In this document: positions 34,860 through 45,649 of the stretch, in pieces | Layout: each line of letters starts with the position of its first letter | How positions within the stretch are numbered: position 1 is the first letter of the stretch | Origin: Perognathus longimembris pacificus | Taxonomy: Eukaryota; Chordata; Mammalia; Rodentia; Heteromyidae | DNA length: 64,000 nucleotides | Reading direction: 5' to 3' | Assembly (NCBI RefSeq): GCF_023159225.1 | Contig: NC_063172.1 | Location: 34,518,832 to 34,582,831, forward strand | Made by a program: the position numbers and the translations under genes | Notes under the pieces: generated by a model | What the model was told of the DNA's origin: nothing | The model's input: only the letters and a program-made list of their open reading frames with translations | Database searches by the model: none

Positions 34860-35515
34860 GTTCTGTCTCTTTGGATTTTAATTCTAACACCCACATATCA
34901 TGGAGACCATGAGCCATTGTCTCTCAGTTCTAAGCTTGTCTCACCCAGCATGATTTGTTCTAGTTCCATCCATTTTCCAGCGACTGTCATTATTTTGTCT
35001 TTTTTAATGGCAGTGTAAAATTCCTTTGTATATAGGTACCACATTTTTTGAATCCATTCATCTGTAGTGGGGCTTCTGGGTTGTTTCCATATCTTGGCTA
35101 TTGTGAATAGTTCAGCAATGAACATGGAAGTGCAGATGGCCTTGTCATATCCTGCTTTCTGTTGTTCTGGATAGATGCCTAGGAGTGGTATGGCTGGGTT
35201 GTAGGGTATGTCTATGTTTAGTTTTTTGAGGAACCTCCAGCCTTCTTTCCAAAGTGGTTGTACTAGTTTGCATTCCCACCAGCAGTGTAGCAGGGTTCCT
35301 CTTTCTCCACATCCCTGCCAGCATTTGCTGTTGTCTGAATTCAGAATATAGGCCATTCTTACTGAGGTAAGATGGTATCTCAGTGCTGTTTTTATTTGTA
35401 TTTCCTTTATGGCCAGGGATGTTGAGCATTTCCTCATGTGTTTCTTTGTCATTTTTATTTCTTCCTCTGAGAAGTGTCTACTTAGACTATTTCTTCATCC
35501 GAGAAGTGTCTATCT
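34860..35515 (-). mobile_element. L1 fragment (ORF2 3' part), antisense
   Basis: Covers the last part of ORF2 and a short 3' UTR start; upstream (35453-35515) the antisense reads 'catttcctcatgtgtttct' and 'gagaagtgtcta', typical of L1 ORF2 just before the C-terminal region. No polypurine tract or poly(A) is attached, so the 3' end has been lost or rearranged. Confidence 0.9.
34898..35452 (-). pseudogene. L1 ORF2 C-terminal fragment, 184 codons open
   Basis: The frame encodes the C-terminal, cysteine-containing region of the LINE-1 ORF2 protein, which in intact elements follows the endonuclease and reverse transcriptase domains. Recognisable pieces are KTALRYHLTSVRMA (near residue 22), [19 protein letters not shown] (near 44), and PAIPLLGIYP (near 86), followed by FTIAKIWKQP, MWYLYTKEFYTAIKKDKI and KWMELEQIML. 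The cysteine-histidine arrangement C-x3-C-x7-H-x4-C is intact. The endonuclease and reverse transcriptase are absent, so the fragment cannot support retrotransposition. The ATG is only the first one in the fragment, not the true start. The absence of stops and frameshifts over 184 codons suggests moderate age. Confidence 0.93.
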
Positions 35516-35559
35516 AGACACCATAGCCTTTCCTATTGCACAAATTATACTAGGAAGTG

Positions 35560-35712
35560 CAAGTAGGCCCAGGCTAGCCTGGACAAAAAGGAAAATCTGT
35601 GTCCAAAATAACCTGAACAAAAATATCTAGAGGTATGGCTCCTGTGGTAGAGTACCTATCCCTGAGTTCAAATTTCAGAATCATAGGCATTGAAAAAAAA
35701 GAAAAGAAAATA
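35560..35712 (+). mobile_element. Composite SINE, 3' part
   Basis: 'cccaggctagcctggacaa' (end of the 7SL-like part), 'gaggtatggctcctgtgg', 'tagagtacctatccctgag', 'ttcaaatttcag' (tRNA-like right part) and an A-rich tail. Confidence 0.6.
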
Positions 35713-36639
35713 TATCTTGTAATTTCTAAACATGTTATTTTCTTGATGATATTTTATGTATACCCCAATTTTGGGTAAGAAATTGAGTATTGGTAAGAAA
35801 TTGTGACTCAGTGCTATTTAGATTTACCCAGAACTATATTTTGTTATTGTTATTACTATATCTTGAGCATAGAGCTTTTAACTCCAAATTCTTGTTCCTG
35901 TCATTGGCCTGTATAGTCTTCCAGTATAATGAACTCATACTTTACCATGGGCATAGACAATCTGGGCCTACCCCCATATAAGACCCACCAAGTCATTTGG
36001 TACAGGGGGAGGTAAACACGTATGGTTTTTTATACGCTTTTCTAAACACGTCTGGTTCTTATATGCTTTTCATCAACTGCACACTGCCACCTGCCTGTAT
36101 TGACATTTTGGTATTGGCTGCAAATATGTAAATGACAAATACAAATATGTAAATGACACTTGGTTTAAAAAAGAAAGAAAATGATTCTACACCTCTGAAT
36201 TATGAGGCCAATTAAGGCAAAGCATAATCGATAGCAGCTCTTAGCTACAAACCCTAAGATTTCTGTTGGTCTACTAAAAGTAGCATTATTACAGTTTAAT
36301 TGTGATAGTTTAATGTCCTTGTCTGTACTGACAACATAGGATGGAGCTGTTGAACCTTCTGTCTTGGACATATTAGCATTAATAATTATTTCTATGAAAA
36401 ACTAGCATGAATTACTTCAATATTTTCTCCAAAATTACTGCACTGTTTTTGAGTATATGTATTCTTACAAATTTAAGTTCATATTTTTGTGTATTTAATA
36501 CTTAGTAGTTTTGAAGTAAAATGATCAATGTGACCTACACATCATTTGACCTCATGGAATATGTCCCAACCAAGAAAAGTTTGACCTCCACTTGGTTAAA
36601 CCAAAACTAAGAGAAAACGATGGAAGGGGTAACACTGTT
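35713..36639. other. Unique non-coding DNA with small tandem duplications
   Basis: Contains a diverged 30-bp tandem duplication (36014-36043 and 36044-36073) and a shorter one near 36117-36155 ('aaatatgtaaatgaca' twice). No gene. Confidence 0.5.
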
Positions 36640-36716
36640 CAAAAAGAAATGTACTCATTACCTGGCTTAAGTAACTATAACCCCTGTGTACATCACCTTT
36701 AAGTTTTAATTTAAAA
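36640..36716 (+). mobile_element. L1 3' end (tail fragment), older subfamily
   Basis: 'gaaatgtactcattacctg', 'taactataacccctgtgta', 'catcacctttaagtttt' then A-rich. It resembles the terminus at 39780-39873, a variant distinct from the 'aagaaatgtatccaatgcc' type. Confidence 0.6.
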
Positions 36717-37055
36717 AAAGAGTAAGTGAAAAAGTTTATTTGCAGCCATGGAATTTTGTTCACTGGACTCATATATATGTTTTATGCTTACTTTTTGTTT
36801 TGTAAAGTTAAGAAATTAATTTAATCTCATGAACTTCATTCGAGTCTCTCATTCTATCTAAGTCATTCTGAAAATTCAGACTAGCAGATTTGAGTACTCC
36901 AATACATAAAAGAACTAAATGTCCCTTTGTGTGTGATGGTCCATCATTTAGGAGTAGTCTGTACCACACATAGAGAAGATATTGCTTTGTTGTGTCATTG
37001 CTAGAAAATACTGATCGCATGTAGCAAATTGTTCACTTGATTCTGAGGAAAACTG
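36717..37055. other. Unique non-coding DNA
   Basis: Nothing recognisable. Confidence 0.35.
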
Positions 37056-37175
37056 ACTTGAAAAATCCTTTCCACAGAAACCCTTCACAGAAGAGAAGGA
37101 AGAAATTTCAATGTCTGTCCCTGAGACTCAACCCAATGATAATATGCTGCCAGATAATATGCCCCTTCCAGACAC

Positions 37176-38110
37176 TGATCAAGTTAATTTTTTTTGCTTA
37201 ATTCAGAATGGCATGTTCTTTGAAGTTATGCTGCTATCATTTGATATTATTTTAATGTATATTTACTAATCTCCAAAATTCAGCTCATTCTCTTTTGGGC
37301 TTTCTTTAGCTTTGGGTAAATTAAAATATTCCTAAATACTGCTTCTTTGGAAGATTCCTGATGTATTCTAAGCCTTCCCAGAAGCAATTGGTCAATGTTA
37401 AACAATACTTAGAATTCGAAAGTAATTCCACACAGTAATGCCCACCGGCTGAGCCCGAAATCAGAGATGATACCAGCTGTGTGGCTGATGGATGAGAGCT
37501 GCTTCCTGCTTTTATTCTTAAATGGTTTCCTTTGATATTCTACATTTTTATGATAATATATTTTATTTTGTTTACTTTCCTCAATTTGTTTCTTCCCCTC
37601 TCTCCCCACCCTCCCTTCTCCTCCTTTCTCTCTGGGAGGTGCACGTTTACTCTGTGCATTCCACCAGGGCTGCTGAAGAAAGCTTGGTTTACAGTTTTAG
37701 TCAACTGTGAGGTGTTCACCAGCTCTGGAAATACTTGTTTTTAAGCTACTAAAGTGTTCTTCAGTCACTGTTTTCTCATTTTGAAATGGAGATGTGAAGT
37801 CCTGGCATTCATATTAGTATGTGATATATTATGGCACTAAAAATGAGAGACAGATATTTCCATGTGTACAGCTAGGAAATGGATACTTGTATTTGAAATA
37901 TTCAGAAATAGGTGACAAAACCAAATCTGGGTCTTTATTGGTGATATTAATTTTATTCTGAAGATTTCCAATGTATAGACATTGCTATGTTTCTCCTTAA
38001 TTAAGTTTGTGTGTAATTTTTCCACAGATGTGTAAGAGTGGCTTCATAGTAAATAAGTGGCTATACTTTGTGAAAGAAACCAAACAGCACACAAAAGCAA
38101 AAAAGCAAAA
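37176..38110. other. Unique non-coding DNA
   Basis: Nothing recognised with confidence. 37750-37800 weakly resembles the 'ctcattttgaaatgg' part of MIR. Confidence 0.35.
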
Positions 38111-38352
38111 AAGCTGGGTTTTGATGGCCCATGCCTGACATCCTAGCTACTCAGGAGGCTGAGATCTGAGGATCTCAGTTCCAAGCCAGCCCAGGAGGGA
38201 AAGTCAATGAGCTTCCTATCTTCAATTAACCACCTATACAAACAAACAAACAAAAAACAACAACAAAATAGCAAATGTAGAGCTATGGCTCAAAGTCTGA
38301 GCGGAAAAGCTCAGAGAGAGTACTCTGAGTTCAAGCCCCACAACCGACAAAA
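38111..38352 (+). mobile_element. Composite SINE, near full-length
   Basis: Left part 'ggcccatgcctgacatccta', 'gctactcaggaggctgag', 'aagccagcccaggaggg'; linker 'caattaaccacc' with an A/C-rich expansion (38239-38268); right part 'gtagagctatggctcaaag', 'gcggaaaagctcagagag', 'gagttcaagcccc'. Confidence 0.8.
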
Positions 38353-38365
38353 AGGCTTCTCCACC

Positions 38366-38480
38366 AGACATGGTAGCATATGCATGTAATACCAGAAGGC
38401 TGAAACAGGATTTGCAAGCTCCAGGCAAACCTGGGCTACATGAAGAAATGCTGTCTTAAAAAAACAAAACAAAACACCAA
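38366..38480 (+). mobile_element. B1-like SINE
   Basis: 'agacatggtagcatatgcat', 'gtaataccagaaggctg', 'aaacctgggctacatgaag', then AAAACAAAACAAAAC tail. It is a 7SL-type monomer without a tRNA-like half. Confidence 0.7.
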
Positions 38481-38486
38481 AAAACA

Positions 38487-38575
38487 GTGTTTAAAAAGAA
38501 ATATACTCATTATCTTACTTATGTAATTGTAAACCCTGTCACCTTTACAATAAAGATATAAATAAATACAGATAG
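38487..38575 (+). mobile_element. L1 3' end (tail fragment)
   Basis: 'aaagaaatatactcattatc', 'ttatgtaattgtaaaccct', 'cacctttacaataaagat' then A-rich. Same terminus variant as 36640-36716. Confidence 0.6.
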
Positions 38576-38874
38576 AAAGACAAAAAATAAACTAAAATTA
38601 CCAGCAAATAAGATACCAAATCTCCTCATGGGTTTGGCACTTTGGTAATATGGCCTGTCTTCCTCTCTGCAGAGCAAAAGAAAAAGAAATGGTGTAGTAT
38701 TGCAGTGTTGTATTCTGGGTAAATCCAGATTGATTTTTTTGAATACTGATTTATTTCATTTGAGGTCAAAATTTTTATTTCTATGTTTCCTTCATGGTCT
38801 GTATAAGTAATTTTCCTATAAAATTGTCATTACAAATTATCACATGTAGTCTTTGCAGAGATTAATTTAGCAAG

Positions 38875-39072
38875 GGGGCTGGAATGTGGCCTACTGGTAA
38901 AGAGTGCTTGCCTAGCATGCATGAAGCCCTGGTTTCAATTCCTCAGCACCACATATACAGAAAAAAGCCAGAAGTAGCACAGGGGCTCAAGTGGTAGAGT
39001 GCTAGCCTTGAGTAAAAAGAAGCCAGGGACAGTGCTCAGGCCCTGAATAAAAGCGCCAGGACTGGCAACAAT
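38875..39072 (+). mobile_element. IDL-Geo dimeric SINE, diverged
   Basis: Complete dimer: 'gggggctggaatgtggccta', 'gcttgcctagcatgcatga', 'cagcaccacatatacag', then the Geo monomer ending 'gccaggactggc'. Many substitutions and a weak A-tail make it one of the older copies. The IDL part keeps 'cctagcatgcatg', close to classic ID elements. No clear duplication. Confidence 0.9.
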
Positions 39073-39284
39073 CTCATATATATATCCAAGAAGCTAATTA
39101 AAAAAAAACAAAAAACTCCTCCTACAGAATGTGCAGAGATCTACTAAGTCAATGAAAGGTGGAAAAAATCCTAAAAGCTGAAAGAAAAAAAAAGTCATAT
39201 ATGAGGGAAACTAAATAAAATCAACAGAAACAATGAAGGCAAGAAGGCAGTGGGATGATATAGTCAAAATGTTGAAAGAGGCAA

Positions 39285-39360
39285 AGTTGTGAGTGAAGTG
39301 GTAGAGCACCAGCCTTGAGTGAAAAAACCTAAGGCTCTGTTCACAGAAAAAAAAGAAAAG
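39285..39360 (+). mobile_element. Geo-like right-half fragment
   Basis: 'gtgagtgaagtggtagagca', 'ccagccttgagtgaaaaaa', 'aaggctctgttcacag' and an A-rich tail resemble the right half of a composite SINE. The left half is not recognisable. Confidence 0.45.
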
Positions 39361-39465
39361 AAAAAATTAGCAAGGATAGTTTAAGTTCATTAAACTAACT
39401 TTTCTTTAATTTTTTGGCCCTTTGGTTTATTCCTTGTTGCTGTATTTGATTTTGGTATTGTGTGA

Positions 39466-39467
39466 TA

Positions 39468-39499
<32 letters not shown>

Positions 39500-39619
39500 G
39501 ATAGATAGATAGATAGATAGATATCTCTATAGATATACATATCTATATATATATAGAGAGATATCTATATTTCTATATATCTCAAAATATATCTTAATAT
39601 ATACATATACATATATATT
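39466..39619. repeat. Compound (CT)n (AT)n (GATA)n microsatellite
   Basis: CT units, AT units, about seven GATA units, then interrupted TATC/TATA words that are nearly self-complementary with the preceding part, giving hairpin potential. Confidence 0.95.
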
Positions 39620-39875
39620 CCGAATTGGGGAAGGAAAGGGGAACAAAATGGTGAGTCAAAGGACAAAGGGCTAACCAATGCACCAGTGATATTCACAAGA
39701 CAATATTTGGAAATGAACTTTACTACTTGGGGGAGGAAGGATTGGGGTAGAGAGGAAAAGTGGGAGAAAACAAGGGAGGGGATAGCAATGTTTGACAAGA
39801 AATGTACTCACTACCTTATGCATGTAACTGTAACCCCTCTGTACATCACCTTGACAATAAAATTAAAATAAAAAA
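39620..39875 (+). mobile_element. L1 3' UTR and end, variant subfamily
   Basis: 'ggggaaggaaaggggaac', 'gtgatattcacaagacaat', a purine-rich tract (39728-39782), 'acaagaaatgtactcacta', 'atgtaactgtaacccctct', 'gtacatcaccttgacaat' and an A-rich tail. The terminus is homologous to, but distinct from, the L1 ends at 29.5 and 50.0 kb. Confidence 0.7.
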
Positions 39876-39879
39876 GAGA

Positions 39880-42800
39880 AGGGCTATTGGTACAAATGTT
39901 AATGAAAGCATGTTCATGGAAAAGAATGAATGAAATGGCACAATGGTACCTGATTTTGAAGCTTAGCTTTTAGTTTTCTTGCTGGGTGCATGATAGGATC
40001 ACTTCAATTGCCACACATATGACAAAGGGTTTTTCCTATCCATTATTCTCTTATGTCAGGATGGTCAGTCATCTACCTAATACCTCTCAGGAATTCTTTT
40101 TCCTAACTCTAGTAGTTCAGAGAATTAAAAGAAGAGATTACACAAAATGTGTGTAAATATAGACTGACAGTTTGCTTACTATTACTAGTAAAATTTAATA
40201 TGCTTCACCCCTAAAAAGTATTTATATCATGTTCATGTTGTGGTATGTACTGAAATAAATAAAAGAAATGTTGTCTTATTTGACTTTGCAATCCTACATA
40301 TCTTCATATCTCTGGTATGGGAATAGTAAGTTAACTGAAAGGTTGTGGGAAGGAACTAGGAAAAGAAGAGCATAAAGATCTTGAAATGACTGAATTGTCC
40401 AGTCTTCAGTTTCTGCCTAGACGCTAGACTGTCACACCCCCCCCCTTTCTGCCTCAAAATTAAATAGTGGTTTTGAAGTCAGCTGTTCAGGCCACCTGAC
40501 CTCCTGAAATGCTTCTATAATCCCCTGCAAGGCATCTTACTACCACTTTAAGATACACTTCCGGAGCTATTCCAAAGAAAATGTCATGAATGCCAGCACC
40601 TTCCAACCCTAATCAAGATGACAGCATTTGAGGAATGTTTTAAGGATGATCAAAAGATCTACAGTTCTCAGATGTTTATTGTTTAACTTTCCTCCCTTCT
40701 TCACATTTAATAGTGAAGCCAACAGAACATTCTACTCCTTGTCTTTTAAGAAAAGTTGTAACTTTTATGATTTACCTCAGATCTTTGACCTACAGGAGTT
40801 TCTTAGTTTAATTCTGACAGGTGGGAGGCCACATATGCTGCCTGAGCCAAACTAAACAGTATATAATTGTTATTCTTGGAAAACAATGTTAAAGTCCAGA
40901 ACTGTAATTGCCTTCCAGGTAATATGGTATAATAAAAATAACACAACATTGTGTTTGCCTTGTTAAAGCACCACACTTTTCAGGGTCAGAATCCATCGGT
41001 CTTGGTCCTAGGAAAGCATATAGCAGAAATAAAATGCTATCAATACCAATTAATGTGAAATGGGTCAGAAAGCTGAATAACCAAGAATACTTTTTAATTG
41101 GCTATTAATGATGTCATAATGAGTACAAATCCAGTATATTAAGCATATGAATGTGGTCTTTCTTCTTTATTTTGGCTTAAACATTTTCCATTCCATTTAA
41201 GCAAAGGCTTTTTACTATTTTCACCAGTTTTCCCTGGTTTACACATCATTTTTTAAATGTAAAGTTCACTATGGATTTCATCTATGAAAGTATAAACTGA
41301 CGATCTTCAATTCTTTGTTGGGAACTAAGCTTTAGTTTTCAAACTATTTTTATTAATAATATGTGTGTGTATATACATATATATTATATGTTACTTATTT
41401 CCTAGGTGAAGTGGTTCTGTAGAACAAGCTGCAAGTTACTTGAGGCATAAGCATAATATGTATAAGTAAGTTATTCAAGTGGGAACAAAGTATGAGAATA
41501 AATACTTTCAAAATCAGAAAGCACCACCATCTAATATAAGGGATGTACAAGCCAATCTATGCCTCTCAAGTGAGGGCTGTCAGATAAACAAACAGGGTGT
41601 CTAGTTACATTTGAATTTCAGATAAACTGGAAGTATAGTTTGTGTACAAGTATGTCTCAGATATTGCTTGAGATGTCCTTATCCTACAAAAATTATTTGT
41701 GCTTATCTAAACAGAGACAGATAGAGATGGAGAGATAAAGAAAAAGAAAGAGACAGAGAGAAAAACAGAGGGAGACAGGCAGAGTGGTAGAAAGGGAGAC
41801 ATGAAATATCATATGCCATTCCTACAGCACTCCAGTGCCTGAGCACATGTCCCATGAGAAGAGTGACATGGAGAGGCAGATTTTACTTGGACTTCTGTCT
41901 TCCTGTGGCAGCTTCTCATAATGTGGGCACCTGATGGTGCAGGAGTTTGATTCTAGTGTTTAAAGATACTTATTTTTCATGCAACATGGTCCCTTAGTGT
42001 AAGCCAACTGCTTCATCTGGAGCTCAATCAAAGAAGCAGAGATCTGTTCCAATAGCAAAAGAAAAAAAAATAGAAATCATTGGACTTACTGAGAAATGGT
42101 ATGTGGATATTGCATGTGGCACTTCCTTGGGGATTTTTTAATAGTAATTTTAATTAGGGGCAATGTTCAACTTACATTTTTGTTTGAGAGCCCACGTTCC
42201 ACGTAAGGCAAAATTTCACTGTAATTGGTATGGTAAATGTCTGTGCACTGCTAAACTTCTTTTAACTCTTGTTGATTTCATTTTTTTATTATCATCCTCA
42301 TTATACCAGATAATTTAAATTTCTAAGAGTTTTTTCAGAACTTTAAAGAAATGGGAGGAAATTTTAAGACATAAACAGATTCAAAGAGAAGTAAGATATG
42401 GATATTTAGGACTAATATCTTGGAAGACTAAAGAAGTAATTCCATGTGGTATGGCATCTTGTAAGGAGAAAATAGAATAAAAATGAGATCACTAGCTATC
42501 AATACCAGTTGTAAAAATAACATAATATAATCTAGATTATTTAAGAATAAGTCTCAGGCAAAAAAAAATTTCCTGGAATTTATGTTTAGTATATTGTAGA
42601 ACAATCATTTATGAGATGTGGTAGAAGCTAAATAGTTCCAATCATTTAAGAATAGACTTATTAACCACTTAGGAGCATGTTAAAGGAAATTGTCTTTGTA
42701 GCAGGAAGAAAAATCAATGAATCTAAATGACATTGGTCTGCTAAATCATTTTAAGAGTTTTTTTTTACAAGATACCTACTATTGAAGGATTCACTTACAT

Positions 42801-42955
42801 TAGAACAGTTCTGGGCAGGATGGTAAGTGCTAAAGAAAAGTTAATGCTGATGATGAAGAAGAAGAAAAAGAAAATGATTGATGATGATAATAATGACACC
42901 TCACAGCTTATAACAGTTATTTGGCTTGAATATATTATTACATATTAACTGTATA
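39880..42955. other. Unique non-coding DNA
   Basis: No genes or repeats recognised apart from a short C-run (40437-40447) and TA-rich words near 41355-41400. Confidence 0.4.
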
Positions 42956-43045
42956 TTCATTGATTTCAAGGTCTTTTTCCATCTTTGTTTTTCACAATAC
43001 TCACTTCTGTATCCCCAGTCTCAATTACATGAATAGTAGTTTTCC
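42955..43045 (+). mobile_element. Possible L2 tail fragment
   Basis: 'aaggtctttttccatctttg' and 'cacttctgtatccccagtct' resemble the L2 3' end ('tctttgttcactgctgtatccccagtgc'). Confidence 0.35.
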
Positions 43046-44309
43046 CCCCCTAATTTTGTCTTTCATACGGACTGAAGCACTGAGAAATTTAATTGGTGAA
43101 AGAGACACATAGCTGAGATGTAATATACATGATAGAGTTTCTAATCATCACTGATACAACTCTTGTTCCATATCCCTTCTCCATGGGCAGGTAGTGAAAG
43201 GGCTGAGAGGATCATTGAGTGGGTAACACATCATGCAATTCAAAACTAGTCATCTGTATCACTTGGTTAGGATACAGTTTTGCAGTTGGAAATATTATTC
43301 AAAGCAGAGGAAATATTATAGACAGAGAGGAATTGTCATCTTGACAAAAGCATATACTGAAAGTCATAAAAAATGGTTGGTGCTACAGGGGAGGGTCTGC
43401 ATGGTTGTCTATGAATGTGGATGATGATCAGTTGCATTAAGGGTAGAATTTACTCTGAAAGATGAGGCTTGAAATGATTAAAAATAGGGCCCAGAGAGAA
43501 GTATGGAGAGAATACTGGGGAGTGAATGACGCTGAGATCACAAAAGGAAATGTGGAAGTGGAAATGAGAGAATCAGGATCTAAAAGCATCTTCCATTAGC
43601 TATGCTGTATGGCACATGGTGTGGTAAGTTGTTGAGCGATCTCCCCAGGTAGAAGTACCTGGCAGATGCTTAGATAGTAGTGTTGGAACCCAGACAAATA
43701 TTCATGGTTGTAGAAACAGATTTTCTTTTGAGTCATACAAAAAAGAAATCTCAGGAAAATATAAAGTTGAATTAAGAGAGACAGATGTAATTGTAAAGAG
43801 AGTGTAGGACACAAGATCAGGTCTATTCTTATGTATGACCAGAGAAAGAATAAAGAATTAGAAAACTGAAAATTCCTACAAAGTCTGAGAAACGCTTGTT
43901 TACTTGACATAAGTACCCATAACTGGTTAGGAAATGATAGTTTTAACCTTAAAATAAATGCATTGGGTAGTATGCGAGTGCATACAAATGTATTAACTGA
44001 AATGTGGTAAAGGGAGAACTGAAATAATATAATTTCTTAGAAAGGCAATGTTAAGGTTCTACAATATAAACAGCAGAAACTTGAGAGATGAGGTGGGTGG
44101 AGTCAAGGGTAAAGGCTTAAGTGAATGAAAGGGAGAAGCAAGGGAAGAATGAAATCAAGAATTCAATGTATATCCTACATAGTAAGAAGTGAGGGAAGAG
44201 GTGGGTAGTGGAGATTATGGGTAAGAGTGTTGAAAGGAGTGACATTGATTACGGTGCCTTGTATTCATCAAGTACTTTGTGAATGGCAACTCCTTTGTAC
44301 AACTAAAGA
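43046..44309. other. Unique non-coding DNA
   Basis: No recognised feature. The antisense frame of 104 codons at 43596 has no domain. Confidence 0.4.
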
Positions 44310-44348
44310 TAATAAAATATAAATAAAAATAAATAAAATAAAAATACA
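44310..44348. repeat. (AAAT)n-type low-complexity tract
   Basis: AAAATAAAT words. Confidence 0.85.
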
Positions 44349-44410
44349 AAGTAACTCTATACTTCCTTCTAATTATTCTACCTAAAAGGATTAGTGGGTG
44401 CTCAAACAGA

Positions 44411-44508
44411 CTCACAGACACAGACATAGACACATGGACACAGACACAGACACACACCCGTGCATGTGCATACACACACACACACACACACAAACACTCA
44501 CACACTAT
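44411..44508. repeat. CA-rich microsatellite region
   Basis: Interrupted CAGACA/CACA words with a pure CA core (44471-44493). Confidence 0.9.
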
Positions 44509-44509
44509 C

Positions 44510-45142
44510 ATCACCTCCTTAGCTAAAGACATTTTGCTGTATATCCCATTTAGGAAATAAATAATTTTGAAAACTAGAGAAGCAGAGAACCAAAGAAAAT
44601 TTCAAAAACCCATTTGGTCCATGTCTTTGCCAAAAAGGGCATTTCCTAAATCATTCGAAGAAGAAAATAGTCAATTCTATTTTTGATATATCTACACAGA
44701 TGGCGATTCCATAAGCTTCCCTGCTAATTTGTGCCAGTGTTTAATCAGCCTGACACACAAAGTTCTTCTTTACATCTAACTCAATGCTCTCTTGTTATAA
44801 CTTACAATCCATTTTCTCCTTGGAGGTACAAATGCATAATAATCTAAAAATTGAGGAAACTTCCAAATCAAATGTTCTCAATTGTTGCAAAGGTCTGGAT
44901 GATATTTTAAAAAGCTATTTCTATTGGTATATAATTTCATCCTAATGAGAAAAGAGGACATGCATTATCTACTATGGTCACTGATTAAATAAACCCTAAT
45001 ATGCTCTTTAACTCTTGACAGGGATAATAATGAAGACGCATACTGAGAATGACTGAGCCAAAGTTTGTCCAGAAAACAAAAAAAGATTATAATGAATTTT
45101 GGGAGAGAACTTTTAATTTCTTCACCTACAACATATACAATG
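44510..45142. other. Unique non-coding DNA
   Basis: Nothing recognisable. Confidence 0.35.
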
Positions 45143-45156
45143 GAGTACAAAATCTT
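45143..45156. repeat. Target-site duplication, left copy
   Basis: 'gagtacaaaatctt', repeated exactly at 45371-45384. Confidence 0.95.
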
Positions 45157-45370
45157 TTTTTTTTTTTTTTTTTTTTTGCCAGTCCTGGGGCTTGGACTCA
45201 GGGCCTGAGCACTGTCCCTGGCTTCTTTTTGCTCAAGGCTAGCACTCTGTCACTTGAGCCACAGCGCCACTTCTGGCCATTTTCTGTATATGTGGTGCTG
45301 GGGAATCGAACCCAGGGCCTCATGTATATGAGGCAAGCACTCTTGCCACTAGGCCATATCCCCAGCCCAA
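45157..45370 (-). mobile_element. IDL-Geo dimeric SINE, antisense
   Basis: T-run of about 21, complement of Geo ('gccagtcctggggcttgg' to 'cttctggccattttct'), complement of IDL ('gggaatcgaacccagggcc' to 'tatccccagccc'). Flanked by a perfect 14-bp duplication. It has the older diagnostic states ('tttttgctcaag', 'gccacttctgg', 'gtatatgaggcaagc') but is otherwise close to consensus. Confidence 0.95.
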
Positions 45371-45384
45371 GAGTACAAAATCTT
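45371..45384. repeat. Target-site duplication, right copy
   Basis: Exact copy of 45143-45156. Confidence 0.95.
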
Positions 45385-45394
45385 AAATGCACAT

Positions 45395-45406
45395 TAGTAA
45401 TTTATT
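45395..45406. repeat. Target-site duplication, left copy
   Basis: 'tagtaatttatt', repeated at 45635-45646. Confidence 0.88.
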
Positions 45407-45634
45407 TTATTTTATTTTTTATTTATTTATTTATTTATTTTTTGCCAGTCCTGGGCCTTGGACTCAGGGCCTGAGCACTGTCCCTGGCTTCTTCCCGCTC
45501 AAGGCTAGCACTCTGCCACTTGAGCCACAGCGCCGCTTCTGGCCGTTTTCTGTATATGTGGTGCTGGGGAATCGAACCTAGGGCCTCGTGTATCCGAGGC
45601 AGGCACTCTTGCCACTAGGCTATATCCCCAGCCC
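45407..45634 (-). mobile_element. IDL-Geo dimeric SINE, young subfamily, antisense
   Basis: Tail of TTTTATTT/ATTT units (45407-45443) followed by the complement of the dimer. It carries all young-subfamily states in antisense ('cttcccgctcaag', 'agcgccgcttctgg', 'gaacctagggcctcg', 'tgtatccgaggcaggc'). Flanked by a 12-bp duplication. The structured ATTT tail, rather than pure A, is notable. Confidence 0.95.
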
Positions 45635-45646
45635 TAGTAATTTATT
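45635..45646. repeat. Target-site duplication, right copy
   Basis: Exact copy of 45395-45406. Confidence 0.88.
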
Positions 45647-45649
45647 AAT

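Noticed and set aside
39466..39619. Possible CRISPR-like or satellite array
   Set aside because: It is a compound CT/AT/GATA microsatellite with no spacers, and the host is a mammal.
45049..45581. 141- and 64-codon frames with similar sequence (SPGAWTQGLSTVPGFF)
   Set aside because: The similarity arises because both frames read antisense through two IDL-Geo SINE copies; it is not a gene family.
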